DNA of 64,000 nucleotides from the NCBI GenBank assembly GCA_019801415.1, contig JAHVJD010000010.1, positions 94,712 to 158,711 on the forward strand. The letters are read 5' to 3'. The translations under genes were made by a program, and so were the position numbers. The notes beneath the pieces were generated by a model. The model worked only from the letters and a program-made list of their open reading frames with translations. It was not told where the DNA came from and ran no database searches. This stretch comes from Nocardioides marinus. GTDB lineage: Bacteria; Pseudomonadota; Alphaproteobacteria; Rhodobacterales; Rhodobacteraceae. Numbering within the stretch: position 1 is the stretch's first letter; each line of letters opens with the position of its first letter. Below, piece by piece: positions 25,962 to 34,539 of this stretch.

Positions 25962-26912
25962 ATGTCCTTTGAACACCGCCACCTGCTTGGCATCGAGCCG
26001 CTGAAGCCGCATGAAATCACCGCGATTCTCGATCTTGCCGACGAATATGTGGCGCTGAACCGCCGCCCGGAAAAGCACTCCGACGTGCTGGCGGGGCTAA
26101 CCCAGATCAACATGTTCTTCGAGAACTCCACCCGCACCCAGGCCAGTTTCGAACTGGCGGGCAAACGACTGGGCGCGGATGTGATGAACATGGCGATGCA
26201 GGCCTCCTCGATCAAGAAGGGCGAGACGCTGATCGACACCGCGATGACGCTGAACGCGATGCACCCGGACCTCCTGGTGGTGCGGCATCCGCATTCCGGT
26301 GCGGTGGATCTCTTGGCGCAGAAGGTGAACTGCGCGGTGCTGAACGCCGGCGACGGCAAGCATGAGCACCCGACGCAGGCGCTGCTGGACGCGCTGACCA
26401 TCCGCCGCTCGAAGGGGCGCCTGCACCGGCTGAACATCGCGATCTGCGGCGACATTGCGCATTCCCGCGTGGCGCGGTCGAACCTGATCCTGCTGGGAAA
26501 GATGGAAAACCGCATCCGCCTGATCGGCCCGCCGACGCTGGTGCCCGGCCAATTCGCCGAGTTCGGCGCCGAGATCTATGACGACATGCGCGAAGGTCTG
26601 AAGGACGTCGACGTGGTGATGATGCTGCGGTTGCAGAAAGAGCGGATGGACGGCGGCTTCATCCCCTCCGAGCGCGAGTACTATCACCGCTACGGCCTCG
26701 ACGCCGAGAAGCTGGCGCTGGCCAAGCCCGATGCCATCGTCATGCACCCCGGCCCGATGAACCGCGGCGTGGAGATCGACGGCACGCTCGCCGATGACAT
26801 CAACCGCTCGGTCATCCAGGAGCAGGTGGAAATGGGCGTTGCGGTGCGGATGGCGGCAATGGACCTTCTGGCGCGCAACCTGCGGGCGGAGCGCCAGGAA
26901 AAAGCGGGGTGA
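25962..26912 (+). CDS. pyrB: Aspartate carbamoyltransferase catalytic subunit
   Basis: PyrB condenses carbamoyl phosphate with aspartate, the first committed pyrimidine step. The 316-residue product has the carbamoyl-phosphate loop [13 protein letters not shown] (Ser-Thr-Arg-Thr at 56-59), the [14 protein letters not shown] loop, a [12 protein letters not shown] segment and the late [11 protein letters not shown] loop for aspartate. In the canonical loop the residue after Thr59 is Arg; here it is Gln. It heads an operon with a membrane-anchored hypothetical, a dihydroorotase-like gene, plsY and a small gene. No pyrI regulatory subunit is nearby. Confidence 0.96.
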   Translation: MSFEHRHLLGIEPLKPHEITAILDLADEYVALNRRPEKHSDVLAGLTQINMFFENSTRTQASFELAGKRLGADVMNMAMQASSIKKGETLIDTAMTLNAMHPDLLVVRHPHSGAVDLLAQKVNCAVLNAGDGKHEHPTQALLDALTIRRSKGRLHRLNIAICGDIAHSRVARSNLILLGKMENRIRLIGPPTLVPGQFAEFGAEIYDDMREGLKDVDVVMMLRLQKERMDGGFIPSEREYYHRYGLDAEKLALAKPDAIVMHPGPMNRGVEIDGTLADDINRSVIQEQVEMGVAVRMAAMDLLARNLRAERQEKAG

Positions 26913-26916
26913 TCTC

Positions 26917-27450
26917 ATGACCGACGTAATCCATATCCCGGCAGGCGAGCGCGGCGTCGTGCGTCTGTTTGCGCTGGACATGCGCCCCGAGCAGGCGATG
27001 TTCCTCAAGGAGCCCGGCGCGCTGGCGCAGGTGCTGGGAATTGAAGACATCGACCTGGAGCAGGTGGAGATCTTCCCGGTCAGCGACCTGGAGGACATCG
27101 GCCTCGCAGGCTACCTGCGCGAAGGGCTGGGAGTGCCGTCCGAGCAGATCGAGGCCGACCGTGACAGGCTGGACGCGCTGGAGGGCCATGTGCTGCTGAT
27201 CCGCTCCCGCGCTTTTGACGGGCGCGAGACCCGGCTGACACCGGCCAGCCAGATCACCCTGATCGGCAGCTACGGCGAGCGCGCCACCGACTGGAGCGGC
27301 GCCCCGCTGACCGCCGAAAGCGCCAAGCCCAACTCGGCCCCGCCGCTGCCGCCGCGCGAAGCCCGCGCCAAGGCGCAGCGCATCGGCGCAACGCTGTTCG
27401 CAATCGGCATGATCCTGATCGCCCTCCTGGTCTGGGCGCTGGCGACGTGA
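26917..27450 (+). CDS. C-terminally anchored hypothetical between pyrB and pyrC-like
   Basis: I do not recognise a named family. The 177-residue product is mostly soluble and acidic in its first 130 residues, with strand-rich sequence such as VVRLFALDMRPEQA and LVSDLEDIGLAGYL-like segments. It then has a Pro/Ala linker and one strong membrane helix at about 156-174. Translation starts four bases after the pyrB stop, so expression is tied to pyrB. Its placement suggests a link to the pyrimidine enzymes, perhaps membrane tethering, but this is inference from position only. Confidence 0.75.
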   Translation: MTDVIHIPAGERGVVRLFALDMRPEQAMFLKEPGALAQVLGIEDIDLEQVEIFPVSDLEDIGLAGYLREGLGVPSEQIEADRDRLDALEGHVLLIRSRAFDGRETRLTPASQITLIGSYGERATDWSGAPLTAESAKPNSAPPLPPREARAKAQRIGATLFAIGMILIALLVWALAT

Positions 27451-27490
27451 CGGCGCACCGGATCTTCAGAAATTCAGTCAAGGTACGCAC

Positions 27491-28798
27491 ATGACCACTC
27501 TCTTCACCAATGCCCGCCTGATTGATCCCGAAGGCGGCACCGATGCGCCGGGCCAGCTGCTGGTCCGCAACGGCCGCATCGCCGCGGTCGATGCGGCCTC
27601 TGACCCGGCGGCGCTGCTGGCGGCGCAGGGCCTGCGCGCCGAAGACGTGACCGTGCAGGACTGCGGCGGCAAGTGCCTGGCGCCGGGGATCGTGGATATC
27701 GGCGTCAAGGTCTGCGAGCCGGGCGAGCGGCACAAGGAAAGCTACAAGACCGCGGGCCTCGCGGCGGCGGCGGGCGGGGTCACCACCATCGTCACCCGGC
27801 CCGACACCGCCCCCGCGATCGACAGCCCGGAGACGCTGGAGTTCGTCACCCGCCGCGCCCAGGCCGACACGCCGGTGAACGTGCTGCCGATGGCCGCCCT
27901 GACAAAGGGGCGCGAGGGGCGCGAGATGACCGAGATCGGCTTTCTGATGGATGCCGGCGCGGTGGCCTTTTCCGACTGCGACCACGTGGTCACCGACACC
28001 AAGGTGTTCCAGCGGGCGCTGGCCTATGCGCGCTCTTGCGGGGCGCTGGTGATTGCCCACCCGCAGGAGCCGGTGCTGAGCCGCGGCGCCGCTGCCACCA
28101 GCGGCAAGTTCGCCGCGCTGTATGGCCTGCCCGCGGTGTCGCCGATGGCCGAACGCATGGGGCTCGACCGCGACATCGCCCTGCTGGAGATGACCGGCGC
28201 GAAGTACCACGCCGACCAGATCACCACCGCCCGCGCCCTGCCCGCGCTGGAGCGCGCCAAGGCCAACGGGCTGGACATCACCGCGGGCACCTCGATCCAC
28301 CATCTGACGCTGAACGAGCTGGACGTGGCGGGCTACCGCAGCTTCTTCAAGGTAAAGCCCCCGCTGCGGGCCGAGGACGACCGGTTGGCGGTGGTCGAGG
28401 CGGTGCGCACGGGGCTGATCGACATCATCTCTTCGATGCACACGCCGCAGGACGAGGAAAGCAAGCGCCTGCCGTTCGAGGAAGCCGCCGCCGGGGCGGT
28501 GGCGCTGGAAACCCTGCTGCCGGCCGCGCTGCGTCTGTACCATGCCGAGCTGGTGGATCTGCCAACCCTGTTCCGCGCCATGGCCCTGAACCCGGCCAGG
28601 CGGCTGGGGCTGGACAGCGGCCGCCTGGCCGTCGACGCGCCTGCCGATCTGGTGCTGTTCGACGCCGATGTGCCGTTTGTGCTGGACCGGTTCAAACTGC
28701 GTTCGAAATCGCAGAACACCCCTTATGACGGCCAGCGCATGCAGGGCCGCGTCGAGGCAACATTTGTGGCGGGTGAAGCCGTCTACCGGAGGGACTGA
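27491..28798 (+). CDS. pyrC: Dihydroorotase-like protein lacking metal ligands
   Basis: A 435-residue amidohydrolase closest to class I dihydroorotases. The usual metal motif DxHxHxREPG reads DIGVKVCEPG at residues 69-78, so both His ligands are Gly71 and Lys73 and the Arg is Cys75. The usual metal-binding Asp in a TDHAPH-type segment is Met316 in SSMHTPQ. Retained features include the HHLTLNELDV region and overall length. This pattern is that of non-catalytic dihydroorotase partners known to assemble with PyrB in Pseudomonas. A separate active dihydroorotase would then be encoded elsewhere. The gene name is by position and homology, not proven activity. Confidence 0.88.
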   Translation: MTTLFTNARLIDPEGGTDAPGQLLVRNGRIAAVDAASDPAALLAAQGLRAEDVTVQDCGGKCLAPGIVDIGVKVCEPGERHKESYKTAGLAAAAGGVTTIVTRPDTAPAIDSPETLEFVTRRAQADTPVNVLPMAALTKGREGREMTEIGFLMDAGAVAFSDCDHVVTDTKVFQRALAYARSCGALVIAHPQEPVLSRGAAATSGKFAALYGLPAVSPMAERMGLDRDIALLEMTGAKYHADQITTARALPALERAKANGLDITAGTSIHHLTLNELDVAGYRSFFKVKPPLRAEDDRLAVVEAVRTGLIDIISSMHTPQDEESKRLPFEEAAAGAVALETLLPAALRLYHAELVDLPTLFRAMALNPARRLGLDSGRLAVDAPADLVLFDADVPFVLDRFKLRSKSQNTPYDGQRMQGRVEATFVAGEAVYRRD

Positions 28799-29403
28799 TG
28801 CCCGTTATCGAAAGCTCTGCCGCCACGCTGCTGCTGTGGGCGCTGATCGGCTACGGCCTTGGCTCGGTGCCGTTCGGCATGGTGGTCACCCGGCTGTTCG
28901 GCCTCGGCAACCTGCGCCAGATCGGCTCCGGCAATATCGGCACAACCAATGTGCTGCGCACCGGCAGCAAGACGGCGGCGGCGCTGACCTTGCTGCTGGA
29001 TGGCGGCAAGGGCGCGGCCGCGGTGCTGCTGGCGCGGGCGCTGGCGGGCGAGGATGCGGCGCAGGCCGCGGGGCTTGCCGCCTTTCTCGGCCATTGTTTC
29101 CCGGTTTGGCTGGGGTTCAAGGGTGGCAAGGGCGTGGCTACCTTCCTGGGCCTGATGCTGGCGCTGGCCTGGCCGGTGGGCGTGGCCTGCTGCCTGAGCT
29201 GGCTGGCAACCGCGCTGATCAGCCGGATTTCCTCGCTCAGCGCGCTGGTTGCGGCGGCACTTGCGGTGGTCTGGTCGATCCTGCTGGGCTATCAGTCGGT
29301 GGCACTGCTGGCGGCGGTGCTGGCGGCGGTGGTGTTCATCCGCCATTCCGCCAACATCACCCGGCTGCGCACCGGAACTGAGCCGAAAATCGGCCAGAAA
29401 TGA
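28798..29403 (+). CDS. plsY: Glycerol-3-phosphate acyltransferase PlsY
   Basis: PlsY transfers acyl groups from acyl-phosphate to glycerol-3-phosphate to begin phospholipid synthesis at the inner membrane. The 201-residue protein has multiple helices and the three conserved loops: GSGNIGTTNVLR, then FLGHCFPVWLGFKGGKGVATFLG, and a later IRHSANITRL. These bind glycerol phosphate and acyl phosphate in the family. Start and the preceding stop overlap (TGATG), so it is coupled to the dihydroorotase-like gene. The stop overlaps the next small gene in an ATGA. Confidence 0.95.
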   Translation: MPVIESSAATLLLWALIGYGLGSVPFGMVVTRLFGLGNLRQIGSGNIGTTNVLRTGSKTAAALTLLLDGGKGAAAVLLARALAGEDAAQAAGLAAFLGHCFPVWLGFKGGKGVATFLGLMLALAWPVGVACCLSWLATALISRISSLSALVAAALAVVWSILLGYQSVALLAAVLAAVVFIRHSANITRLRTGTEPKIGQK

Positions 29404-29612
29404 CCCCCGGCGGCGGGCTGGCGGCATTCCTTGCCGCCTTTGATGCGCTGCCGCCAGGAAGTTTCACCGGCACCGCCGAGGGCCGCAGATACCGGGTCAG
29501 CCGTCAGGATATGGCCGATGGCAAGGCGCAGAAACTGATCGCGCATGAGCTGGGCGGCAAGGATTACATCAGCCTGAACCTTTACCGGCTGGCCAGCGGC
29601 GCGCGGCCATAG
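29400..29612 (+). CDS. Small hypothetical protein, end of pyr operon
   Basis: A 70-residue product starting in an ATGA overlap with plsY. The sequence FTGTAEGRRYRVSRQD and HELGGKDYISLNLYRLASG looks like a small globular fold with conserved-looking residues rather than random frame. The frame stops soon after ASGARP, and the following bases do not continue a recognisable tail. I suspect similar proteins in relatives are longer, so this one may be shortened. No function assigned. Confidence 0.6.
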   Translation: MTPGGGLAAFLAAFDALPPGSFTGTAEGRRYRVSRQDMADGKAQKLIAHELGGKDYISLNLYRLASGARP

Positions 29613-29943
29613 GCCCAAATGCCTTGCACTTCTCTGCTGGGCCTCAGCACATGGAGCACCGGTGGCTGCCACCGCTTGACGCGGTTCACCTCGCCGATCC
29701 GGGTGTCGTGCCAACGAGTTCTTGGACCGCTATCTCCCCGCCTTCACGCCCGCGTGTGCGCAAGTGCGCACAGGCCAGCCGCGCCGCTGCACAGACAATT
29801 TGAGTTGTTTTGAACGTGATCGCCCGATGCCCCACTTCGGTTGCGTGACCCGCACTGATGTGCGGCACGAACAACAGAACATGTGACCCTCTGGCCGGGG
29901 TAGGTATTTTCAGCCCCCGGCGGATTTTCAAAAGGACGGAACA
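29613..29943. other. 331-base gap before YHS gene
   Basis: No credible gene is seen on either strand. Short open frames here are Arg/Ser/Leu-rich and lack ribosome-binding sites. The right end provides the leader and AAGGA Shine-Dalgarno of the YHS gene. No T-rich terminator follows the small gene upstream. Confidence 0.6.
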
Positions 29944-30417
29944 ATGAACAAGGTAAAAGCGCTCCTCGGCGGTGTGGCCCTGTCGGTGGCCCTGGCAACC
30001 TCGGCGCTGGCGGCCGGTGTGGAGATCAACGCCTCCTCCACCGGGCTGGCGATGCAGGGCTATGATCCGGTTGCATATTTCACCGATGGCGCCCCGACCA
30101 AGGGCAGCTACAAGATCACCTCGATTTACAATGACGCGACCTACCGCTTTGCCTCGGAAGAGCACAAGGCGGCATTTGAGAAGAACCCCGAGGCCTATGT
30201 GCCGGCCTATGGCGGCTATTGCGCCTTCGGCACCGCTATGGGCTTCAAGTTCGACGGCGACCCGAACCACTGGAAGATCGTCGACAACACCCTGTACCTG
30301 AACCTGTCCGAGGACATTCAGGAGCGTTGGGAGGGCGACATTCCCGGCTTTATCCAGAACGCCGACGCCAACTGGACCGACATCGCCGAAAAGTCGCCGG
30401 AAGAGCTGCAGCAGTAA
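29944..30417 (+). CDS. Exported YHS-domain protein
   Basis: The 157-residue product has a standard signal peptide with cleavage near SALAAG. It is followed by a YHS-type domain with LAMQGYDPVAYF, RFASEEHKAAFEKNPEAYVPAYGGYCAFG and a conserved Trp in HWKIVDN. YHS domains bind metals or small ligands through such Tyr-His-Ser and Cys positions. Here GYC provides the Cys. The role is unknown, with metal handling in the periplasm as a possibility. A strong intrinsic terminator follows within 60 bases, so it is monocistronic. Confidence 0.88.
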   Translation: MNKVKALLGGVALSVALATSALAAGVEINASSTGLAMQGYDPVAYFTDGAPTKGSYKITSIYNDATYRFASEEHKAAFEKNPEAYVPAYGGYCAFGTAMGFKFDGDPNHWKIVDNTLYLNLSEDIQERWEGDIPGFIQNADANWTDIAEKSPEELQQ

Positions 30418-30442
30418 AGATCTACACCACTCAGCCGGAACC

Positions 30443-30475
30443 GTCGGCGGCAGGGCGACCTGCCGCCGACTTTTT
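30443..30475 (+). terminator. Intrinsic terminator of the YHS gene
   Basis: A perfect 12-bp stem GTCGGCGGCAGG / CCTGCCGCCGAC surrounds a GCGA tetraloop and is followed at once by TTTTT. This is the clearest factor-independent terminator in the window. Confidence 0.93.
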
Positions 30476-30496
30476 CATGCGGGGGCTGCTGACACG

Positions 30497-30524
30497 AAAA
30501 AGGGCCGCGTCATCGACGCAGCCC
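30497..30524 (-). terminator. Intrinsic terminator of gshA
   Basis: On the minus strand GGGCTGCGTC-GAT-GACGCGGCCC forms a 10-bp stem with one wobble, followed by TTTTT. It lies about 30 bases past the gshA stop and faces the YHS terminator. Confidence 0.88.
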
Positions 30525-30556
30525 CGTTCGTTGGGCATTGTGCGGTATGCCGCTGA

Positions 30557-31927
30557 TCAATAGGCAAATTCGCCGTAAATCCGGCTCAGGTCCCCGCCCC
30601 ATGCGCCGTTGTAGCGCTCCAGAAGCTCATCCGCGGGCACCTTGCCGCTTTCCAGACTGTCCTTCAGGGCATTCAGGAAGTGGGTCTCATCCGGGACCAG
30701 GCCACCGGCGCCGGGACGCGCACGCGCCTTCAGGCCGCTTTCGGAGATTGCCACTACTTCGCGGGCCAGCTCATGCAGGTTGATGCCGCCGACCCGCGCC
30801 TGCAGGCCGTGCTCGGATGCGGCGGCGCGCAATTCTTCGCGGGTTTCGGCGTCCCAGCCCTTGACCAGGTCCCAGGCAGCGTCCAGCGCGGACTGGTCGT
30901 AGGTGAGGCCAACCCAGAACGCGGGCAGCGCGCAAAGGCGACGCCAGGGGCCGCCGTCGGCGCCGCGCATCTCGATGAATTTCTTCACCCGCGCCTCGGG
31001 GAAGATGGTGGTCAGATGGTCAGCCCAGTCGCTGAGGGTCGGGGTCTCGCCCGGCAGCGCCGGCAGCTCGCCCTTGAGGAAGTCGCGGAACGACATGCCC
31101 AGCGCGTTGATGTATTCGCCGTTGCGGTAGACAAAATACATCGGCACATCCAGCGCGTATTGCACCCAGGCCTCGAACCCGAAGCCCTCTTCGAAGACAA
31201 AGGGCAGCATGCCGGTGCGCGCCGCGTCCAGGTTGCGCCAGACCAGCCCGCGGGTGGATTTCACCCCGTTCGGCTTGCCGTCCAGGAAGGGTGAATTGGC
31301 GAACAGCGCATTGGCCACCGGCTGCAGCGCCAGCGCCACGCGCATCTTCTGCACCATGTCGGCCTCGGAGGAGAAGTCGAGGTTCACCTGTACGGTGCAG
31401 GTGCGGCGCATCATGGTGGTGCCCATGGTGCCGACCTCTTGCATGTAGCTGTCCATCAGCTTGTAGCGGCCCTTGGGCATCAGCGGCATGTCCTCGTGCC
31501 GCCAGACCGGGGCTGCGCCGAGGCCGATGAAGCCGACGCCGATCTTGTCGGCGATGTCCTTCACGTCGCGCAGGTGGGCGTTCACCTCGTCGCAGGTCTC
31601 GTGGATGGTTTCCAGCGGCGCGCCCGACAGCTCCAGCTGGCCGCCCGGTTCAAGGCTGATGTTGGCGCCATCCTTGGTCAGACCGATGAGGTTGTCGCCC
31701 TCGACCAGCGGATCCCAGCCGTGGCCGTCGCGCAAACCTTGCAGCACCGCCAGAATCGACCGCTCACCCGCATAGGGCAGCGGTTTGAGCGTATCCTTGC
31801 AATAGCCGAACTTCTCGTGCTCGGTGCCGATGCGCCAGGCATCCTTGGGCTTGCAGCCCGCAGCGAGGTATTCGGCAAGCTGTTCGTGGCGTTCGATCGG
31901 CCCGCCGCCGGACTGGGGAATGGACAT
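30557..31927 (-). CDS. gshA: Glutamate-cysteine ligase
   Basis: GshA joins glutamate and cysteine in the first step of glutathione synthesis in the cytoplasm. The 456-residue product belongs to the plant/alphaproteobacterial type rather than the E. coli type. Signatures include RIGTEHEKFGY, the SLEPGGQLELSG segment that binds glutamate and metals, and VNLDFSSEADMV. The C-terminal RVGGINLHELAREVVAISE region is also typical. The ATG at 31927 follows a GGAG at good spacing, and the GTG at 31936 is a weaker alternative. A terminator follows, so the gene ends its transcript. Confidence 0.95.
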   Translation of the reverse strand: MSIPQSGGGPIERHEQLAEYLAAGCKPKDAWRIGTEHEKFGYCKDTLKPLPYAGERSILAVLQGLRDGHGWDPLVEGDNLIGLTKDGANISLEPGGQLELSGAPLETIHETCDEVNAHLRDVKDIADKIGVGFIGLGAAPVWRHEDMPLMPKGRYKLMDSYMQEVGTMGTTMMRRTCTVQVNLDFSSEADMVQKMRVALALQPVANALFANSPFLDGKPNGVKSTRGLVWRNLDAARTGMLPFVFEEGFGFEAWVQYALDVPMYFVYRNGEYINALGMSFRDFLKGELPALPGETPTLSDWADHLTTIFPEARVKKFIEMRGADGGPWRRLCALPAFWVGLTYDQSALDAAWDLVKGWDAETREELRAAASEHGLQARVGGINLHELAREVVAISESGLKARARPGAGGLVPDETHFLNALKDSLESGKVPADELLERYNGAWGGDLSRIYGEFAY

Positions 31928-31992
31928 GCCTGGCACTCCGTCCTGTTAGGTCTGTCATGAAGGGTCAGTGGTGAGCGGAATCGCACCCGGTG

Positions 31993-32520
31993 TCAATGCA
32001 GCCGCTGATGTTCCGGTCGGCTCGGGACACGCTCCCAGATCACGACCTGGTGAGGGCCGCCCTTGCGCAATTCGCTCAGCATCCGCTCGGTCCTGAGACC
32101 GGGCAGCGCCGCAAAGACGTCGAACAGCGCATCCGATCCTTCGGCGTTGACCGGGATCGCCAGCGGTGGCTGGCCGGGCTGTTCCAGCACCCAGTGTGGC
32201 GGGCGGGCGGATTTGTCCAGCGCCAGCCGCTCCAGTTCCGAGGCTGCCACCGCGCCGCCGGTGAGCGGCCCGAAATAGGCGATCTGGCCCTCGTCCACCT
32301 GCACCACGCCGGGGCCGCCCGTGCCGCGCCGGAAGCGCATCCGCTGGGCACCGATGACAGCGGTTACGAGGCCGGTGGCGATCAGCGCCCAGCCGGTAAT
32401 GGCGGTAAATCCAAACGAGGTGAACGCCCACTTCAGGCCGAGAAGGGTCATCAGCGCGGCGCCGATGACCTCGCGCCATTGCCACAGGGTGGCGCGGGCT
32501 TCAGGTCGGATGAAAGTCAT
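31993..32520 (-). CDS. Two-helix membrane protein, unknown function
   Basis: The 175-residue product has two membrane helices at about 16-36 and 40-60 and a soluble C-terminal part of about 110 residues. That part holds short conserved-looking strands (VVQVDEGQIAYFGPLTGGAVAASELERLAL). I recognise no named family. An AGGAGG four bases before the ATG supports the start at 32520. Translation overlaps the end of the GNAT gene by four bases, so they form an operon ending about 65 bases before gshA. Confidence 0.72.
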   Translation of the reverse strand: MTFIRPEARATLWQWREVIGAALMTLLGLKWAFTSFGFTAITGWALIATGLVTAVIGAQRMRFRRGTGGPGVVQVDEGQIAYFGPLTGGAVAASELERLALDKSARPPHWVLEQPGQPPLAIPVNAEGSDALFDVFAALPGLRTERMLSELRKGGPHQVVIWERVPSRPEHQRLH

Positions 32521-33389
32521 GTTTCCTCCTGCGACTGCGCAGAGATACACAGTGTCTGTGCGGCATCAAACAGCAGCAAACCATAGGCTCCGGCCGGTTG
32601 AAACCCGACGGCCTGATAGGCCCGTGCCGCGGCCGGGTTGCCCGTGAACAGCACCGCCTGCTCTACCCCGCGGGCCCGGGCCTGCGCCAGGTGCAAGGCC
32701 AGCGCGCGACGGGCGTAACCGCGCCCGCGCAAGTGGGGCGGCGTGTAGACGCCCCCCACCTGGACGACACCCGGCACCTCGGCGTTGAAGCCGGTCATCG
32801 CAACCGGCTGTCCCTCCACCGTCAGCACCCGGTGGCTGTCGCGGCTCAGATACGCGTCGATGTTTTTCACGGCCGTGACGGCGGCCTCGTCGACAGGCGT
32901 GCCGAGCGCCTCGGACAGATAGGCGCTGCGCCAGGCCACCGCCGTGTCACGAGGCATGGCAGACAATGGCAGAAGTGTCGTGCCCTCGCATTCCGGCAGA
33001 ACAAGCTCGGACAGCTCCAGACGGAAGCTCCGTTCGTCCTCATCCTTGCGGGCCGCGAGCTGATCCAGGCCCGTGGCCTGCAGGAACCGCCGCAGCTGGG
33101 CCGCCTCGCCGCTTGCGCCACTCAACCGACGGTCGGCAATCAGGGTCGCAGCCGCCTGCCACTCGCGGCTGGTGGCATCGGGGGCCTGCATCAGGACCAT
33201 GCCGGAATTGGTAATCGCAAAGACGCCCCTGCAAGGCTCCAGCTGCCACAGTGTCAGGCCATGGCGCGCGCCCGAGCCCAACCCGTGATCCAGCAGGTTG
33301 CCCAACAGGAACATGGAGCTTTGGACATGCTGGCGCAGCAGGTGTTCAACCTGCGCCAGATCCTCGGTCTGCGACAGTCGCCACGGCAT
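32517..33389 (-). CDS. GNAT-family N-acetyltransferase
   Basis: The 290-residue product has a C-terminal GNAT domain. The acetyl-CoA loop is VYTPPHLRGRGYARRALALHLAQ and a later AARAYQAVGFQPAG strand ends the fold. The first 130 residues form another GNAT-like or accessory fold with HVQSSMFLLGNL at the start, as in two-domain acetyltransferases of the FR47 type. The acceptor is not identifiable. It is followed by the membrane protein gene with a four-base overlap, suggesting a shared transcript. Confidence 0.85.
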   Translation of the reverse strand: MPWRLSQTEDLAQVEHLLRQHVQSSMFLLGNLLDHGLGSGARHGLTLWQLEPCRGVFAITNSGMVLMQAPDATSREWQAAATLIADRRLSGASGEAAQLRRFLQATGLDQLAARKDEDERSFRLELSELVLPECEGTTLLPLSAMPRDTAVAWRSAYLSEALGTPVDEAAVTAVKNIDAYLSRDSHRVLTVEGQPVAMTGFNAEVPGVVQVGGVYTPPHLRGRGYARRALALHLAQARARGVEQAVLFTGNPAAARAYQAVGFQPAGAYGLLLFDAAQTLCISAQSQEET

Positions 33390-33558
33390 CAGCAGCCCCG
33401 AGTTCCCAGCACACCACCCAGCCCTTGCACGGCGCGCTTCACAGCCTCAAAGGGTTTGGCCTGCCTGTGGGTCCGGCCTTGCGGCTCCGCTCTTGGTGCA
33501 CCAGCCCGGCCCGTTTCCGGCGATGGCACTGCAGAGCAGGTTTTTGATGGCGCCGACC

Positions 33559-34539
33559 TCACGGCAGGATCTTCCTGCCCTGGCGCAGGTCCTTGAGGTA
33601 GGCCTCGATCCTTGCGCGGCGCATTCGCATGCGGCGCACGCGTTTGGTCTTCTTGGAGTACATCCGGAGGAATGTCAGACCGACAAAGAAGATGAAAAAA
33701 TTCTCGACCTCCTCCTCGGGCGCATTGCCGTATGCGAGAAACTGCCGCATCTCGGCTTCGTCCAGCCCGTAGATGAACTCGCTCTCCCTCTTTCTGCCCT
33801 GGAAGTCCTTGGAGACCAGGAAAATGGCTGCCTGCCGGGATCTGAAGAAGGTTCCGCCGCGGTGAATATCAATCGCGGCGACACCCCCATCCGGCCGCAG
33901 GATGAGATTGCGCGGTGCGAAATCCGGGTGACCCGGCCCTCTGAGAGCGGGGCGTTCGCCGAAATCCGCGAGCATCCCCAGCAATTCGTCTGCCAGCTCG
34001 GCCAGCAGCGCGGCATCAGGGTGATCCGCAGAAGTTGCCAGCACGTTGTGGATTTCACCGGCGAACCGATCCGCTGGCAGGGCGGTGGCGGCAACGTCAC
34101 CCTGTCCGGCCCAGTCATGCCACGCGCAGCATCGCCGGATCACGTCCGAGCGGTTCGCTGCAGGTTGCCGGAACAGCTCATCCACTGGCGTGCCTTGCTC
34201 GAAACTCACCACCACAAGGCCGAGATTGCCGGAACTGGCAAAATACCTGTTCACGGAGTAGTCGCTGTGCCCCCCCAAGCCGTCGAAACGCTTCAGCGCG
34301 TGAACGGTGCCGCCCACGAACTCGCGACGGGTGCCGCGGTCCCAGAACTTCTTCACGACCACGGGGTCCGACCCACGGCAGCCACGAAAGACCGAGGCTT
34401 CCGCCGCGATCTTCAGCGGGCTTTCCAGCCGGATGCGCCCGAACGGCCATTTAAGCAGCGCCTGGCGCTGCACCCGCTGCATCTGGCGCTCGGCACCTTT
34501 CGGCGCGGCCGCCTGCGGCAAACGCTGCAACAGCCCCAT
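33559..34539 (-). CDS. Kinase-fold (phosphotransferase-like) protein
   Basis: A 326-residue protein with the landmarks of the aminoglycoside-phosphotransferase/kinase fold. Lys63-Lys64 in PVVVKKFW fit the ATP-binding strand. GHPDFAPRNLI holds His204, Asp206 and Asn211 of the catalytic loop, and VAAIDIH places Asp224 at the metal position. The C-terminal 60 residues are strongly basic (KKTKRVRRMRMRRARIEAYLKDLRQGRK), which suggests binding to nucleic acid, lipid or cell-envelope sugars. The ATG at 34539 overlaps the rsmE stop by one base. Substrate unknown; a lipopolysaccharide or small-molecule kinase is possible. Confidence 0.75.
   Translation of the reverse strand: MGLLQRLPQAAAPKGAERQMQRVQRQALLKWPFGRIRLESPLKIAAEASVFRGCRGSDPVVVKKFWDRGTRREFVGGTVHALKRFDGLGGHSDYSVNRYFASSGNLGLVVVSFEQGTPVDELFRQPAANRSDVIRRCCAWHDWAGQGDVAATALPADRFAGEIHNVLATSADHPDAALLAELADELLGMLADFGERPALRGPGHPDFAPRNLILRPDGGVAAIDIHRGGTFFRSRQAAIFLVSKDFQGRKRESEFIYGLDEAEMRQFLAYGNAPEEEVENFFIFFVGLTFLRMYSKKTKRVRRMRMRRARIEAYLKDLRQGRKILP

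Noticed and set aside
29619..29813. Possible 64-codon gene before the YHS protein
   Set aside because: Ser/Arg/Leu-rich composition and no ribosome-binding site; lies in an intergenic leader.
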